A stretch of 64,000 bases of DNA from Fulvimarina sp. (GTDB lineage Bacteria; Pseudomonadota; Alphaproteobacteria; Rhizobiales; Rhizobiaceae), in assembly GCA_002700095.1 (NCBI GenBank), contig PACL01000033.1, forward strand, positions 40,121 through 104,120, written 5' to 3'. The translations under genes and the position numbers were made by a program. Positions 36,888 through 46,506 of the stretch are shown piece by piece. The notes beneath the pieces are model-generated. The model was given only the letters and a program-made list of their open reading frames with translations, made no database searches and was not told the DNA's origin. Every line of letters starts with the position of its first letter. Within the stretch, counting starts at the first letter, position 1.

Positions 36888-37155
36888 GGTAGATGATCCC
36901 CTTTCCCCTGAACCAGCTCTGGGGAAGCGGTGTGCGGATCATCGTGATGAACACCACGTCCGCGATCCGCGGATCGTAGTTCGCCAGGAGGCGGAGGCCG
37001 ACGTAGCTCATGACGCCGGCCACTGCGAAGTAGATGAACGAGAGCGTGGCGATGAAGCCGCCGAACGTGATGCCGAAGAGGATGACGACGTAGCTCATTG
37101 GCAGGCCCGCGATGCTCACGGGCCTGGTCAATGCCTGGAAGCAGGGCCGGCTCAC
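36880..37155 (-). CDS. virB3: VirB3 inner-membrane protein
   Basis: 91-residue membrane protein with the VirB3 pattern FQALTRPVSIAGLPMSYVVILFGITFGGFIAT, a second hydrophobic stretch (TLSFIYFAVAGVMSYVGLRLL) and an ending DPRIADVVFITMIRTPLP. VirB3 assists pilus assembly with VirB4, to which it is sometimes fused. Here the two genes overlap by 8 bp. The start overlaps virB2 by ATGA. Confidence 0.92.
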   Translation of the reverse strand: MSRPCFQALTRPVSIAGLPMSYVVILFGITFGGFIATLSFIYFAVAGVMSYVGLRLLANYDPRIADVVFITMIRTPLPQSWFRGKGIIYRA

Positions 37156-37442
37156 GAGTACCCGGAGAGCAGCGTGGCCGCGCCGAAAAGGATCGAGAGG
37201 CCGATAAGCACCGATCCGGCGAACATCCAGTTCATCCGGCCGGTCGCGAAGGCGAGGCCGACGCCAGCCAAGGCGACGAGGCCAATGGCGCGTCCGAGCG
37301 TCCCCGTCAGGGCATCACCGATCGTCGTGAAGAAGTTCGTGACCGGCGAGAGGTCCTGCGCCATCGCAGCCCCGGTGCTCACCACGGTCAGCGTCGCCGC
37401 CGTGGCCGCAATGCGGCCAACTGTGTTCAGTTGAAGTCCCAT
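37152..37442 (-). CDS. virB2: VirB2 major pilin
   Basis: 96-residue prepilin. A long signal peptide with cleavage near AAMA-QDL is followed by two hydrophobic helices ([17 protein letters not shown] and [22 protein letters not shown]) separated by a short basic loop (RMNW), the VirB2/TrbC pattern. It forms the conjugative pilus. It overlaps virB1 and virB3. Confidence 0.92.
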   Translation of the reverse strand: MGLQLNTVGRIAATAATLTVVSTGAAMAQDLSPVTNFFTTIGDALTGTLGRAIGLVALAGVGLAFATGRMNWMFAGSVLIGLSILFGAATLLSGYS

Positions 37443-38113
37443 ACGCCGTTCCTTTGCATTTCGGGATTGGTGGAGACCCCACGCGCCGCGCTCGCCGCTT
37501 CGGGGGCAGGGCGTGTGAGTGCTGCACCCGCCGGCGCTCGGTCGACGGCGGCAGTGATGGTGGCGACGTAGGCGAGCGTTTCGCGGAACGGTGGCACGCC
37601 ACCATATTCTTCCACGCGATGCGGGCCGGCGTTGTAGGCAGCCAGAGCCAGCCGCACGTCGCCGAAGCGGGCGAGCTGCGCGGTGAAGTACCGCGCGGCC
37701 CCATCCAGATTCTCAGAAGGGTTGAAGGGGTCGGAAACCCCGAGCAGGCGAGCTGTGTCCGGCATCAGTTGCCCGAGCCCTTGAGCGCCCTTCGACGAAA
37801 CGGCGCGGGGGTCGAACCGGCTTTCCTGATCGATCAGCGCTACGAAAAGATCGGCGAACTCAGTCGCAGCGAGACCGGCGGCGCGTGGCCCAGGTCCGCC
37901 TGCATGTCGCAGACCGACCGCGTACGCCGTGTCGCGGTACTGCTTGGAAGCCGTGCTGGCTGACAGGCGGTGAGCGGGGGCAGACCGTGCTGCCTCCCGC
38001 GTGGAGTCCTCGGAGACTGAAACGGAGCCGTCGTGTTCGAATTCTACAACCAAAGCAACACTAGGTTGTAGTCTCGCGCAAAGAAGGAGAGGCAAGAGCA
38101 GCAGAGGTCGCAT
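37427..38113 (-). CDS. virB1: VirB1 lytic transglycosylase
   Basis: 228-residue periplasmic SLT-domain enzyme that opens peptidoglycan for the secretion channel. A hydrophobic N-terminal signal ([19 protein letters not shown]) is present. The catalytic region begins [33 protein letters not shown], with the catalytic Glu in DQESRFD, and continues [18 protein letters not shown]. First gene of the virB operon; overlaps virB2 by 16 bp. A C-terminal Ala/Pro-rich tail follows the enzymatic domain. Confidence 0.93.
   Translation of the reverse strand: MRPLLLLPLLLCARLQPSVALVVEFEHDGSVSVSEDSTREAARSAPAHRLSASTASKQYRDTAYAVGLRHAGGPGPRAAGLAATEFADLFVALIDQESRFDPRAVSSKGAQGLGQLMPDTARLLGVSDPFNPSENLDGAARYFTAQLARFGDVRLALAAYNAGPHRVEEYGGVPPFRETLAYVATITAAVDRAPAGAALTRPAPEAASAARGVSTNPEMQRNGVWDFN
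38044..38071. repeat. Inverted repeat at the virB1 5' end
   Basis: CTACAACC (38044-38051) and GGTTGTAG (38064-38071) form a perfect 8-bp inverted repeat with a 12-base spacer. It lies inside the signal-peptide coding part of virB1, about 45-70 bp after the start. It may be a repressor site or mRNA hairpin controlling the virB operon. Function inferred from position only. Confidence 0.35.
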
Positions 38114-38479
38114 GGTCAGCTATGAAATGGATTTTGCAGACACACCGGACGACGAGCACCAGTGTGACGACGGGGCGTATGGCCACGCAAAAATATCGAA
38201 TCAGGCGGCGGCAAAGGCTGCAGCGATGACTGTGAAGGCGAAGATTGGACCAGCCGCCGAGCTATACCCATCGCGACTGTACCCAGACAGCCCAATGCGA
38301 ATGAATGGCAACGGTGCACGCCCCTGCGAAGGCTATCAGGGGCGGCGGCGGCAGGTGAATTTGTGGAGGTGATGACTCCAGACGCGGCTTTGGCGGTCGT
38401 AACGACGGAGCGGCGTCTTATTGGAGCCCTGTAGGCTTTGATCGAAATCACGTTGTTTGAGCCCGGTTGCTCCCCGGAC
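38114..38479. other. Spacer upstream of the virB operon
   Basis: About 365 bp between virB1 and the small gene at 38480. It should hold the virB promoter. No vir-box-like pair or clear -35/-10 was convincing, and no coding frame with recognisable protein features was found. Confidence 0.3.
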
Positions 38480-38806
38480 TCACGAGGTGTCTTCGACGTC
38501 CTCCTCATCGTCTTCAGAGCTCTCTTCGTCCCCACGAAGCCAGGGAACGAAGACGCCCTCATCTTGCGGAAACATGCTCCGGTGATACGAGAGGATGGCA
38601 TTTGCAGATCGGAAGCGTTTGGGCTCGCCGTTGCGGGCGATGTAGACCTGTGATTCGCTTCCGTCAGATCGAACGCCGAAAACAAACCAGTTGGTTTTAC
38701 CATTCCGATCTTTATAGGGGCGGTACTTGAGCTTGCCCCCAGCATCCAAGAACGCTCGAACAACATTGCCGAGTAGCACCCTTCCCCCAGGCTCCAGCTT
38801 CGCCAC
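38480..38806 (-). CDS. Small hypothetical plasmid protein
   Basis: 108-residue protein with GTG start at 38806 preceded by GGAGG-like sequence. It reads VRAFLDAGGKLKYRPYKDRNGKTNWFVFGVRSDGSESQVYIARNGEPKRFRSANAILSYHRSMFP, a compact alpha/beta-looking unit, and ends in an acidic tail (EESSEDDEEDVEDTS). No known family recognised. The acidic tail could mimic DNA or interact with basic proteins, but that is a guess. Upstream of it lies an AT-rich spacer. Confidence 0.5.
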   Translation of the reverse strand: MAKLEPGGRVLLGNVVRAFLDAGGKLKYRPYKDRNGKTNWFVFGVRSDGSESQVYIARNGEPKRFRSANAILSYHRSMFPQDEGVFVPWLRGDEESSEDDEEDVEDTS

Positions 38807-39192
38807 ACAAACCTCCCACTTCGTTCACAGGAGGTCAGCATAAAGATTTGCGCAGCGTCATGCCATCCCGGCATGGCGAATTCTGTTCTAATTTGTCTAC
38901 ATTAACAGTATGAAATATTACGTCGTAATGAGTCAATAATGCAATTTGAACGGAATTAGCATTTTGTCGGAAGCGAGCGCGAAAAACGACGCGATTTCGG
39001 TAAGTTGCGCAATTTTAAAAAATGAACGATAGGCCGGATGTCAATCGCGGGGAAATTTTGCACGCCGAAACATAGCCCTCGGCTCGGCCGAAGCGGATGG
39101 CGGCGGAGAGTTCGCGCCAGGTGATCGAGTAGAAATGGGGGTGTTCAGTGTTCAGACCAGATCGACATCAGCCTCCTCCACTGTCCGGGCTC
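38807..39192. other. AT-rich spacer with a gene fragment
   Basis: About 385 bp. The segment 38880-39050 is AT-rich for this replicon (ATTAACAGTATGAAATATTACGT and similar), perhaps a promoter or foreign DNA. The segment 39066-39150 is a fragment of the HNH-like gene. Nothing else is supported. Confidence 0.4.
39066..39150 (-). pseudogene. Duplicated 5' fragment of the HNH-like gene
   Basis: Minus-strand translation gives [21 protein letters not shown], nearly the same as the N-terminal [21 protein letters not shown] of the protein encoded at 39930-40373. The similarity stops before the first zinc-binding cysteine pair. It is a decayed partial copy lying on the other side of hicAB, which suggests recombination or insertion between two related genes. 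Confidence 0.65.
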
Positions 39193-39528
39193 TCAGGAGT
39201 GGATGGCCTTGCTTAAGGCTTCCTCGGCCCACTGATTGAGGCTCTTGCCTGCCAGTTCCGCCGCGATCGCGGCCTTGCGATGGATCTCTGGGCTGACCCG
39301 GAACATCATCTTGCCCGAATAAGGCTTCTGCGGCTCCTTACCGATCGTGGCACAGGTCGCGAGATAGTCGTCCACGGCCTCGTGGAAGGCTGTCCGCAGT
39401 TCCTCAACGCTCTCGGCATGAAAACCGACGCCATCGCGAATGCCGGCGATCTGGCCGAACAGGATGCCGTCTTCGTCGTCGTATTCGACGCGGGCCGCAT
39501 AGCCCTTATAGGTGATTATGTTGGTCAT
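39193..39528 (-). CDS. hicB: HicB-type antitoxin
   Basis: 111-residue antitoxin. The N-terminal HicB fold (YKGYAARVEYDDEDGILFGQIAGIRDGVGFHAESVEELRTAFHEAVDDYLATC) is followed by a C-terminal ribbon-helix-helix/HicB_lk domain (MMFRVSPEIHRKAAIAAELAGKSLNQWAEEALSKAI). It neutralises HicA and represses the operon. ATG 39528 overlaps the hicA stop by ATGA; the longer frame runs through hicA and is not used. Order hicA-hicB on the minus strand. Confidence 0.9.
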   Translation of the reverse strand: MTNIITYKGYAARVEYDDEDGILFGQIAGIRDGVGFHAESVEELRTAFHEAVDDYLATCATIGKEPQKPYSGKMMFRVSPEIHRKAAIAAELAGKSLNQWAEEALSKAIHS

Positions 39529-39779
39529 GGCTCGATCCCAAGTCGGATCAGGAACGCCCGGGCGGCGCGAACCTGATAGCGCTCTGCTTCCTTGGCTGGA
39601 TGCGGACGATGAAAGCTCTCCAGCTCCCCGTCCTTCTCGAACCGGACGCGAGAGCCGCTGCCCTCGATGATCCGGCATCCGGCGGCAACAAGCAGACCCT
39701 CGATGGCCGCCCATTCGAGAGTACCTGGCACAGGCTCCCTGAAGACAGCTGCCAAGGTCTTCTTCTGCTTGCTGTTCAT
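39525..39779 (-). CDS. hicA: HicA-type mRNA interferase toxin
   Basis: 84-residue HicA toxin with a double-stranded RNA-binding-like fold. It reads KKTLAAVFREPVPGTLEWAAIEGLLVAAGCRIIEGSGSRVRFEKDGELESFHRPHPAKEAERYQVRAARAFL. The catalytic histidine expected in HicA is in FHRPHP. Expressed first, coupled to hicB. The upstream sequence has an AT-rich palindromic stretch (GATATCATATAC), a likely promoter/operator. Confidence 0.88.
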   Translation of the reverse strand: MNSKQKKTLAAVFREPVPGTLEWAAIEGLLVAAGCRIIEGSGSRVRFEKDGELESFHRPHPAKEAERYQVRAARAFLIRLGIEP

Positions 39780-39929
39780 GCAAGCAAGTTAGGGGGTGAT
39801 ATCATATACTGCAAGCGTGAAATTCGCTGCCACATGCGCTCAGCAATGGAGCACTGTTCCTCGCTGAGGACGTTGGCGTTCCGAGCCTTTAAGAAGCAGG
39901 GCGCCTACGGATCTGATCTCGCCGTTTCC

Positions 39930-40373
39930 CTACCGCCGATATGGCCCTGTGAAGAGGTCGCCCAGCGCGCGGCGGAGTAGCACGGTCAGACGGCGTTTTT
40001 CGATGTTCCAAGGGCGGTCGTGATCGAGGTGGCAGCGCTGGCAGAAGGCGGCGAGATTGTTGTCGGCGTTGTTGGCCGTGTTCTGGTCGAGATGGGCGCA
40101 GGCGAGGCGGACGAATGTCTGCGCAATTCCACCTTCGTCGCCTGACACCCTTGGATCGGGTGGTGTCTTTGTTCGAACCAGTCGTCCGCGGTTGTCGCGC
40201 CAGCGACCGGCAGTGTTGTCGAACCAGCGCCCGTCGCTCAGGTGATAGACAAGCTGGCCATGGGGTCGGCCGCATCGCTCGCAGCGTCCCTTGGCTCGAT
40301 TGAACCTGATCGCGGCCGAAAGTTCACGCCAGTCGATCGGATAGAAGTGCCGGTCTTCACGCCGGATCGGCAT
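39930..40373 (-). CDS. HNH-like zinc-ribbon protein
   Basis: 147-residue protein with a zinc-ribbon/HNH-type architecture. [10 protein letters not shown] near residues 31-40 is paired with [13 protein letters not shown] near 109-121. A histidine-containing core ([27 protein letters not shown]) matches small HNH endonuclease-like proteins found on alphaproteobacterial elements. It may cut or bind DNA; activity is unproven. ATG 40373 gives [15 protein letters not shown], the same start region as the fragment at 39066-39150. Its start overlaps the end of the recombinase gene by 17 bp, so the two are likely co-transcribed. Confidence 0.65.
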   Translation of the reverse strand: MPIRREDRHFYPIDWRELSAAIRFNRAKGRCERCGRPHGQLVYHLSDGRWFDNTAGRWRDNRGRLVRTKTPPDPRVSGDEGGIAQTFVRLACAHLDQNTANNADNNLAAFCQRCHLDHDRPWNIEKRRLTVLLRRALGDLFTGPYRR

Positions 40374-41016
40374 CGCTCCCCTCCCCGGCGGTCGCGTCCT
40401 CATTCTCTGGCGGTTTCATTATATCGAGCGCGCCCTGCTCTTTGTATTTGTCGCGCGCCCGGCTAATGGTCAGCCGGCTGACGCCATAGTCGCGGGCAAG
40501 CCGTGCGACTGACGCACCATCTTGAAGCTTAGTGATAACGGCCCGCTTCTGATCCTCGGTCAGACGTGGCGGACGGCCGAGCCGCTTGCCCTCGGATTTG
40601 GCTCGGATCAAGCCAGCCTGGGTGCGTTCGATCAGGAGGTCGCGCTCAAACTCGGCGACGGCATTGATGACACCCATGGTCATGCGGCCTGCCGGGCTGG
40701 TCAGGTCGACGCCGCCGAGCGCCAGGCAGTGAACCTTGATGCCGAGCTCGTCGAGTTGGTCGACGGTCTTGCGAACATCCATGGCGTTGCGGCCGAGACG
40801 GTCGAGTTTGGTGACGACAAGAATGTCGCCGTCTTCCAGTCGATCAACAAGCCTGCCAAAGCCCGGTCGTTCCGACGCCGCGGTCGCTCCAGAGATGGTC
40901 TCGGTGATGACCCGGCGCGGCTGAACCTGAAATCCTGCCGCGCGGATCTCGCCGAGCTGGTTCTCGGTGTGCTGCTCGATGGTCGAGACCCGGGCATAGG
41001 CGAAAATGCGCGACAT
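40357..41016 (-). CDS. Serine recombinase, resolvase/invertase family
   Basis: 219-residue small serine recombinase. It has YARVST at the N-terminus with the catalytic serine, [22 protein letters not shown] with the active-site arginines, and [46 protein letters not shown]-terminal helix-turn-helix ([28 protein letters not shown]) follows. It may resolve plasmid multimers or be a relic of a Tn3-type transposon, but no partner transposase or res site was found by eye. Confidence 0.92.
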   Translation of the reverse strand: MSRIFAYARVSTIEQHTENQLGEIRAAGFQVQPRRVITETISGATAASERPGFGRLVDRLEDGDILVVTKLDRLGRNAMDVRKTVDQLDELGIKVHCLALGGVDLTSPAGRMTMGVINAVAEFERDLLIERTQAGLIRAKSEGKRLGRPPRLTEDQKRAVITKLQDGASVARLARDYGVSRLTISRARDKYKEQGALDIMKPPENEDATAGEGSDADPA

Positions 41017-41391
41017 GGATGGCGTCGAACCCGGAAAATAGCATCAAAAACGTGGATGAAGTTATTGCGCATGCGCATAACCCGAGCAAGCTATTTTTCG
41101 GTCATATCGACAGCGATATGCCCACAAACGGTCGATTGTGAGCGGAGCCTGTGACCGTCAATTATTCCCGAAAACCGGATCATGACAATCAGATGGTAAT
41201 GTGACGCATGCGAATAGGTATGCAAGATAACATCCCTGTGTCTATTTCTTCTAAGCTGATCTATGATGCGATATACGGTTGGGGCACCGATTCCGCCCTT
41301 GCTGGCGCTTCAGGACGTTTTGTTGACGCGAGACAATATTCTCTGGATTTGCTATGTCTTGCAAATCAGCGATTAGAAGGGAGGACAGGGG
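41017..41391. other. Spacer between recombinase and AbrB/PIN pair
   Basis: About 375 bp between divergent genes. AT-rich patches near 41030-41100 could include the recombinase promoter and crossover (res-like) site. No clear inverted repeat pair was seen. A weak open frame here has no recognisable protein features. Confidence 0.35.
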
Positions 41392-41679
41392 ATGAAGCTC
41401 TACGAACTACCCATGCAGGAGAATGGTCGCGTCATCCTTCCCGCTGAACTTCGAAAGGCTCTGGGGCTCGCCAAGGGTGACAAGGTCATGCTCGAAGCAG
41501 AGGGCGACCAGGTGACCCTGACCACCGCGCGGCTCCGACGCAAACGGGCCCAGGAAATAGCCAAGCGCTATGCGCGACCCGGCGTCAGCGTCGTCGACGA
41601 GTTCCTGGCCGAAAAGCGCGCGGAGGCTGAACGCGAGATTGACCGCATCGAGCCCGGCAAAGAGGTCGCCGGGTCGTGA
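41392..41679 (+). CDS. AbrB/MazE-type antitoxin, copy 1
   Basis: 95-residue swapped-hairpin AbrB antitoxin. The N-terminal fold is LPMQENGRVILPAELRKALGLAKGDKVMLEAEGDQVTLTT. The C-terminal helix (RRKRAQEIAKRYARPGVSVVDEFLAEKRAEAEREID) would cover the PIN toxin. It overlaps the toxin start by ATG/GTG-A. Clearly paralogous to the antitoxin at 56402-56704 (shared NGR..LP..LR..L, then RRAQ-like, VDE.(L/I)A.(K/R)RAEA). Confidence 0.87.
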   Translation: MKLYELPMQENGRVILPAELRKALGLAKGDKVMLEAEGDQVTLTTARLRRKRAQEIAKRYARPGVSVVDEFLAEKRAEAEREIDRIEPGKEVAGS

Positions 41680-42068
41680 GCACCTGCGTCGTCGACACCT
41701 CGGCGATCCTCGCCTACGCCTTTGCGGAAAAAGGAGCGGCCAAGGTCGAGCGCTGCATAGATGCGGGAGCATCAGCGTCCGCGCTGACCGTTCAGGAGGC
41801 TATCTCGAAACTCTGCCAGACGGGAATGACGCAGGACGAGGCCGAAGAGCTCGTTCGCTCCCTCGGCCTTGATGTTCGCCCGCTGGATATTGCTTTAGCC
41901 TTCAAGGCTGGCGGTATGTTCGCGCTGACCAAACCCTTTGGCCTCAGCCATGGCGACCGCGCGTGTCTTGCCCTGGGTCAAGCGCTCGCCCTGCCGGTCG
42001 TCACCGCCGACAAGGCTTGGTCGAAGGTTGCCAAGAATCTCGGTATCCGCATTGAGCAGTTTCGATGA
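41676..42068 (+). CDS. VapC-type PIN toxin, copy 1
   Basis: 130-residue PIN ribonuclease with GTG start overlapping the antitoxin stop. Metal-binding acidic residues are in VVDTSAILAY, VQEAISKL, LSHGDRACLALGQAL and VVTADKAW. The family is the COG4374-like VapC group. Paralogous to the toxin at 56701-57096. Probably an RNase that acts on free toxin release. Confidence 0.88.
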   Translation: MSTCVVDTSAILAYAFAEKGAAKVERCIDAGASASALTVQEAISKLCQTGMTQDEAEELVRSLGLDVRPLDIALAFKAGGMFALTKPFGLSHGDRACLALGQALALPVVTADKAWSKVAKNLGIRIEQFR

Positions 42069-42150
42069 ACGGGTGCTTCTGGCGGTATCTCGTTGCGCGT
42101 CATAGATCGATGGATCACATGCAGCGTCAGGACGAACCGAAGGCAATCGG

Positions 42151-42348
42151 ATGATGCAGGGCGAACGCGCACGCCAGTTTGATCTCTTCGGCCAGCCGAC
42201 CGCAAAGGACGGCGAGGAACGATCTCAGAGGGGCATCCGTCGCCACCGGCAGACAACCGCGCCTCTGCTCGCCTCGGTGGGCAATCCAGAAGCGATGGCA
42301 CGGCATCTCGAATCCACCGGCGCCTATCGCATTCTGCGGCGGCTCTAG
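42151..42348 (+). pseudogene. 5' part of the exonuclease gene, cut off by TAG
   Basis: A 65-codon frame ending HLESTGAYRILRRL then TAG (42346-42348). It is in the same frame as the DnaQ-like gene that starts at 42379, and the sequence between reads through without another stop (PRPVLGGWSP). In related exonucleases the A.YR(V/I)LRRL segment is the N-terminal part of the same protein. The amber codon therefore probably splits one gene. It could alternatively be a separate small protein. Confidence 0.6.
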
Positions 42349-42378
42349 CCACGGCCGGTTCTCGGCGGCTGGTCACCA

Positions 42379-43161
42379 ATGTCGCTGCAGCCGGGCGAGA
42401 AGATCGGGATCATTCTCGACACGGAAACGACAGGTCTCGATTATCGCCGTCACGAGATCATCGAGCTCGGCATGGTGATGTTCACCTATGGTGCCGAGGG
42501 CATTCGGGACGTGGTCGGCGTGTTCGACGAATTGCGGGAGCCGGGCGAGCCGATCGCTCCCGACATCACTCGCATCACTGGCATCACGGACGACATGGTC
42601 GCAGGACAGTCGATCGATCCGGCAGCCGTTGCCGATTTCGTCGCTCCCGCCGATCTCGTTATCGCCCACAATGCCCGGTTTGACCGTCCGTTCTGCGAGA
42701 CATTTGCATCTGGCTTCGATCTGAAAGCCTGGGCGTGTTCAAACCAGGAGGTGGACTGGCGCGCCTTCGGCTTCGAAGGGTCGAAGCTCGGCTACCTCGT
42801 CGGTCAGTGCGGACTCTTCCACAACGGCCATCGGGCTATTGACGACTGCCATGCCCTGCTCGAGGTGTTGGCGTTCCAACACGAAGCAAACGGATGTGCA
42901 TTCCCTCACCTCGTCGCATCGGCCGCCAAACGACGCTGCCGGATCTGGGCGCAACACAGCCCGTTCGACCTGAAGGACGCGCTCAAAGCCCGCGGCTACC
43001 GCTGGAACGACGGCAGCGACGGGCGGCCGAAGAGCTGGTGGACCGAGATTGACGAAGAGGGCTTCGACAACGAGTGTCACTTCTTACGCGAAGAGATCTA
43101 CCGTCAAGATATCGATCCGCACCTAGAATGGCTAACGGGGGTCGAGCGATACAGAGCCTGA
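42379..43161 (+). CDS. DnaQ-like 3'-5' exonuclease
   Basis: 260-residue DEDDh exonuclease. Exo I ILDTETTGLDYRRHEIIELGMV, Exo II HNARFDRPF and Exo III HRAIDDCHALLEVL hold the catalytic Asp/Glu and His residues. A C-terminal extension (DLKDALKARGYRWNDGSDGRPKSWWTEIDEE) is found in a subgroup of bacterial epsilon-like proteins annotated as 3'-5' exonucleases. It would degrade single-stranded DNA or RNA ends. The upstream N-terminal segment is cut off by an in-frame TAG. It lies 225 bp before the ubiquitin-like operon and on the same strand, so it might be co-functional. Confidence 0.85.
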   Translation: MSLQPGEKIGIILDTETTGLDYRRHEIIELGMVMFTYGAEGIRDVVGVFDELREPGEPIAPDITRITGITDDMVAGQSIDPAAVADFVAPADLVIAHNARFDRPFCETFASGFDLKAWACSNQEVDWRAFGFEGSKLGYLVGQCGLFHNGHRAIDDCHALLEVLAFQHEANGCAFPHLVASAAKRRCRIWAQHSPFDLKDALKARGYRWNDGSDGRPKSWWTEIDEEGFDNECHFLREEIYRQDIDPHLEWLTGVERYRA

Positions 43162-43386
43162 AGACGGAAAAGGTGGGCCGACAGCGGACATGCAACTTTC
43201 CGTCGGCTAAAGTTCAGAAGCAGACATTGATCCACGATCCCGATCGCCGAGGCGACATCGACCGGCTCACGCCAGTGTCTAGGCTTTTTTCGCCCAGACT
43301 AAAGATTTGTTCCCAAATCCACGGGGGCAATTTCGCTGGGGTTCTTGAGGGCGGCCGGTTCGCCGCCTGATCAGGAGCCAAGCCCC

Positions 43387-44839
<1,453 letters not shown>

Positions 44840-44843
<4 letters not shown>

Positions 44844-46219
44844 CCACCGATCCCGACCACCTGCACCGCACGGCGAAATACTTCATGGACAGCGGCCGCG
44901 CCGCGACCGCCGACGATGCGGTTGACATGCTCTCCCGCTTTGGCCTCGCGATCCGCGTGGACCCGGCGACCGTCACGACGGTGAACGGACAGGTCGGGCT
45001 GCTCACCCTAGTCAATGCGGCACGCCGCACGATGCTCGGCGGCATCGAGGTCGAGGGCGTCGGAGGTCAGGCGGTGGTCACCAAGCTGGCGACCGAGGCC
45101 ACCCTGCGCGAGGCGGTCGAGGCGCTCGGAGGTACCTGCGTCGAGAAGGTCCGCGCCGCCTGGCCGCGCGCGATCATTGGCGACGTGGGCGCGCCGACAG
45201 GTTCGACGCCCGCGTGGCGCCTGCAGTGGGCTGGCTGGCGCGGCGGCGTGATCCCGTCGACCTGGCCCACCGCAATGATGGACGACGCCATATCGCTGGC
45301 GCCGGCCCTAGCCGCAGCCGCATGCGTCGGCGAGGTCTTCGCCTGGCACGCCGGCGACCACGACATGGCGGGGCGGCGTGCTTCGGGGCTCTCAATCTGG
45401 GACCCGGGCAAGTCATGGATGGAGCCGAATTCGACCGAGCCGGCCCTGCGGCACCTTCCCACGCATCTTTGGTTCATCGGCTTGGGAAACCTCGGTCAGG
45501 CGTTTGCCTGGGCGCTGGCGTCGCTGCCCTATCCTGAGGGTGCGGATGCCCTGCTGATGCTCCAGGACTTCGACAGCATGGCGGTGTCGAACGACAGCAC
45601 ATCGCTGCTCGCGGTGCCCGAGCAGCCGACCGTCATGAAGACGCGATGGGTCGGCGATTGGCTGCAGCGCCGGGGCTTCGACGTGCGGCACGAAGAGCGG
45701 CGTTTCGGTGCCTGGACCCGGCGCCACCATCTCGAGCCCGGCGCGGAGCTGTGCGGCGTGGACAACGCGGCCGCCCGCGCTGCGCTGGAGGAAGCCGGGT
45801 TCGACCTGGTGGTCGAGGCCGGTCTGGGCGCGGGAACGCAGGGGTTCCGGAACTTCTCCCTCCACAGCTTTCCCGGGCCCAAGCGCGCGAGCGTGATCTG
45901 GGGCGGCGCTGCGGCGTCGGCCACGGCTCCCGACGTCTCGAGGATGCCCGCCTACGAAGCGATGAAGATGGAGGGCGTCGACGGCTGCGGCCTCGCCCAG
46001 ATCGCGTCACGCACGATCGGCGTGCCCTTCGTCGGGCTGACCGCCTCGGTCCTTGCGGTGGGCGAGCTGCTGCGGCGCTTGCACGGTGGCGGCGCTATGG
46101 AGCTGGTGTCGGGTTCGCTGATGGCGCTGGACGACACAGAGGCGTTCACCGGCGCCCCCGAACCCTACGCCCATGGACACCTCGACCTTGATCCCGTTGA
46201 CATCCCCAAGGCGGCCTAA
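44840..46219 (+). CDS. bilD: E1-like ubiquitin-activating enzyme
   Basis: 459-residue ThiF/E1-family protein. The N-terminal ~200 residues form an extension with a weak adenylation-like pattern. The active adenylation fold begins at LWFIGLGNLGQ (211-220, ATP loop), with LQDFDSMAVSN (acidic binding residues) and the candidate catalytic Cys383 in MEGVDGCGLAQIASRTIGVPFVG. It would activate BilA and pass it to the E2. The ATG overlaps the deubiquitinase stop (ATGA). The long upstream open frame is a wrong frame. Complete, with no frameshift. Confidence 0.85.
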
Positions 46220-46225
46220 GCTGTT

Positions 46226-46252
46226 CCGGCGGCGAGGATTTCCTGCCGCCGG
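46226..46252. terminator. Strong hairpin after the Bil operon
   Basis: CCGGCGGC and GCCGCCGG form an 8-bp perfect stem, extended by AGG/CCT inside the loop. No T run follows, so it is not a classical intrinsic terminator. It sits 6 bp after the bilD stop and could stop or attenuate transcription towards the convergent operon. Confidence 0.5.
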
Positions 46253-46273
46253 CGCGTCGGCTATTGTCGACGT

Positions 46274-46490
46274 ATGATTGTGATCGACGACGTCCGCGCC
46301 CTGATCGACCGCCTTGCTCCGGCGCAGTTGCGACGACTGCGTCGCCGATCGGCTCGGCCTGTCCGTGCGGCAGCACGCCAACCATAAGACTCGCGAACTG
46401 GCCGGCCCCAATGGCGTCGAGCGCCGCAAGGACATTTGCTGGATGTGCTACGGCGAGAAGCTGGTGATCCGGCGGCTGAGGTGCCGGTAA
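46274..46490 (+). pseudogene. Small zinc-finger-like ORF with a frameshift
   Basis: The frame starting ATG 46274 (IVIDDVRALIDRLAPA) breaks after Ala. One base further on, the next frame reads SCDDCVADRLGLSVRQHANHKTREL..VERRKDICWMCYGEKLVIRRLRCR and stops at 46488-46490. A CxxC...CxxC pattern with an HTH-like centre suggests a small zinc-binding DNA-binding protein. A single extra C near 46325 would explain the break; programmed frameshifting is possible but unsupported. Confidence 0.5.
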
Positions 46491-46506
46491 GGCGAGGCAG
46501 TGCGGC

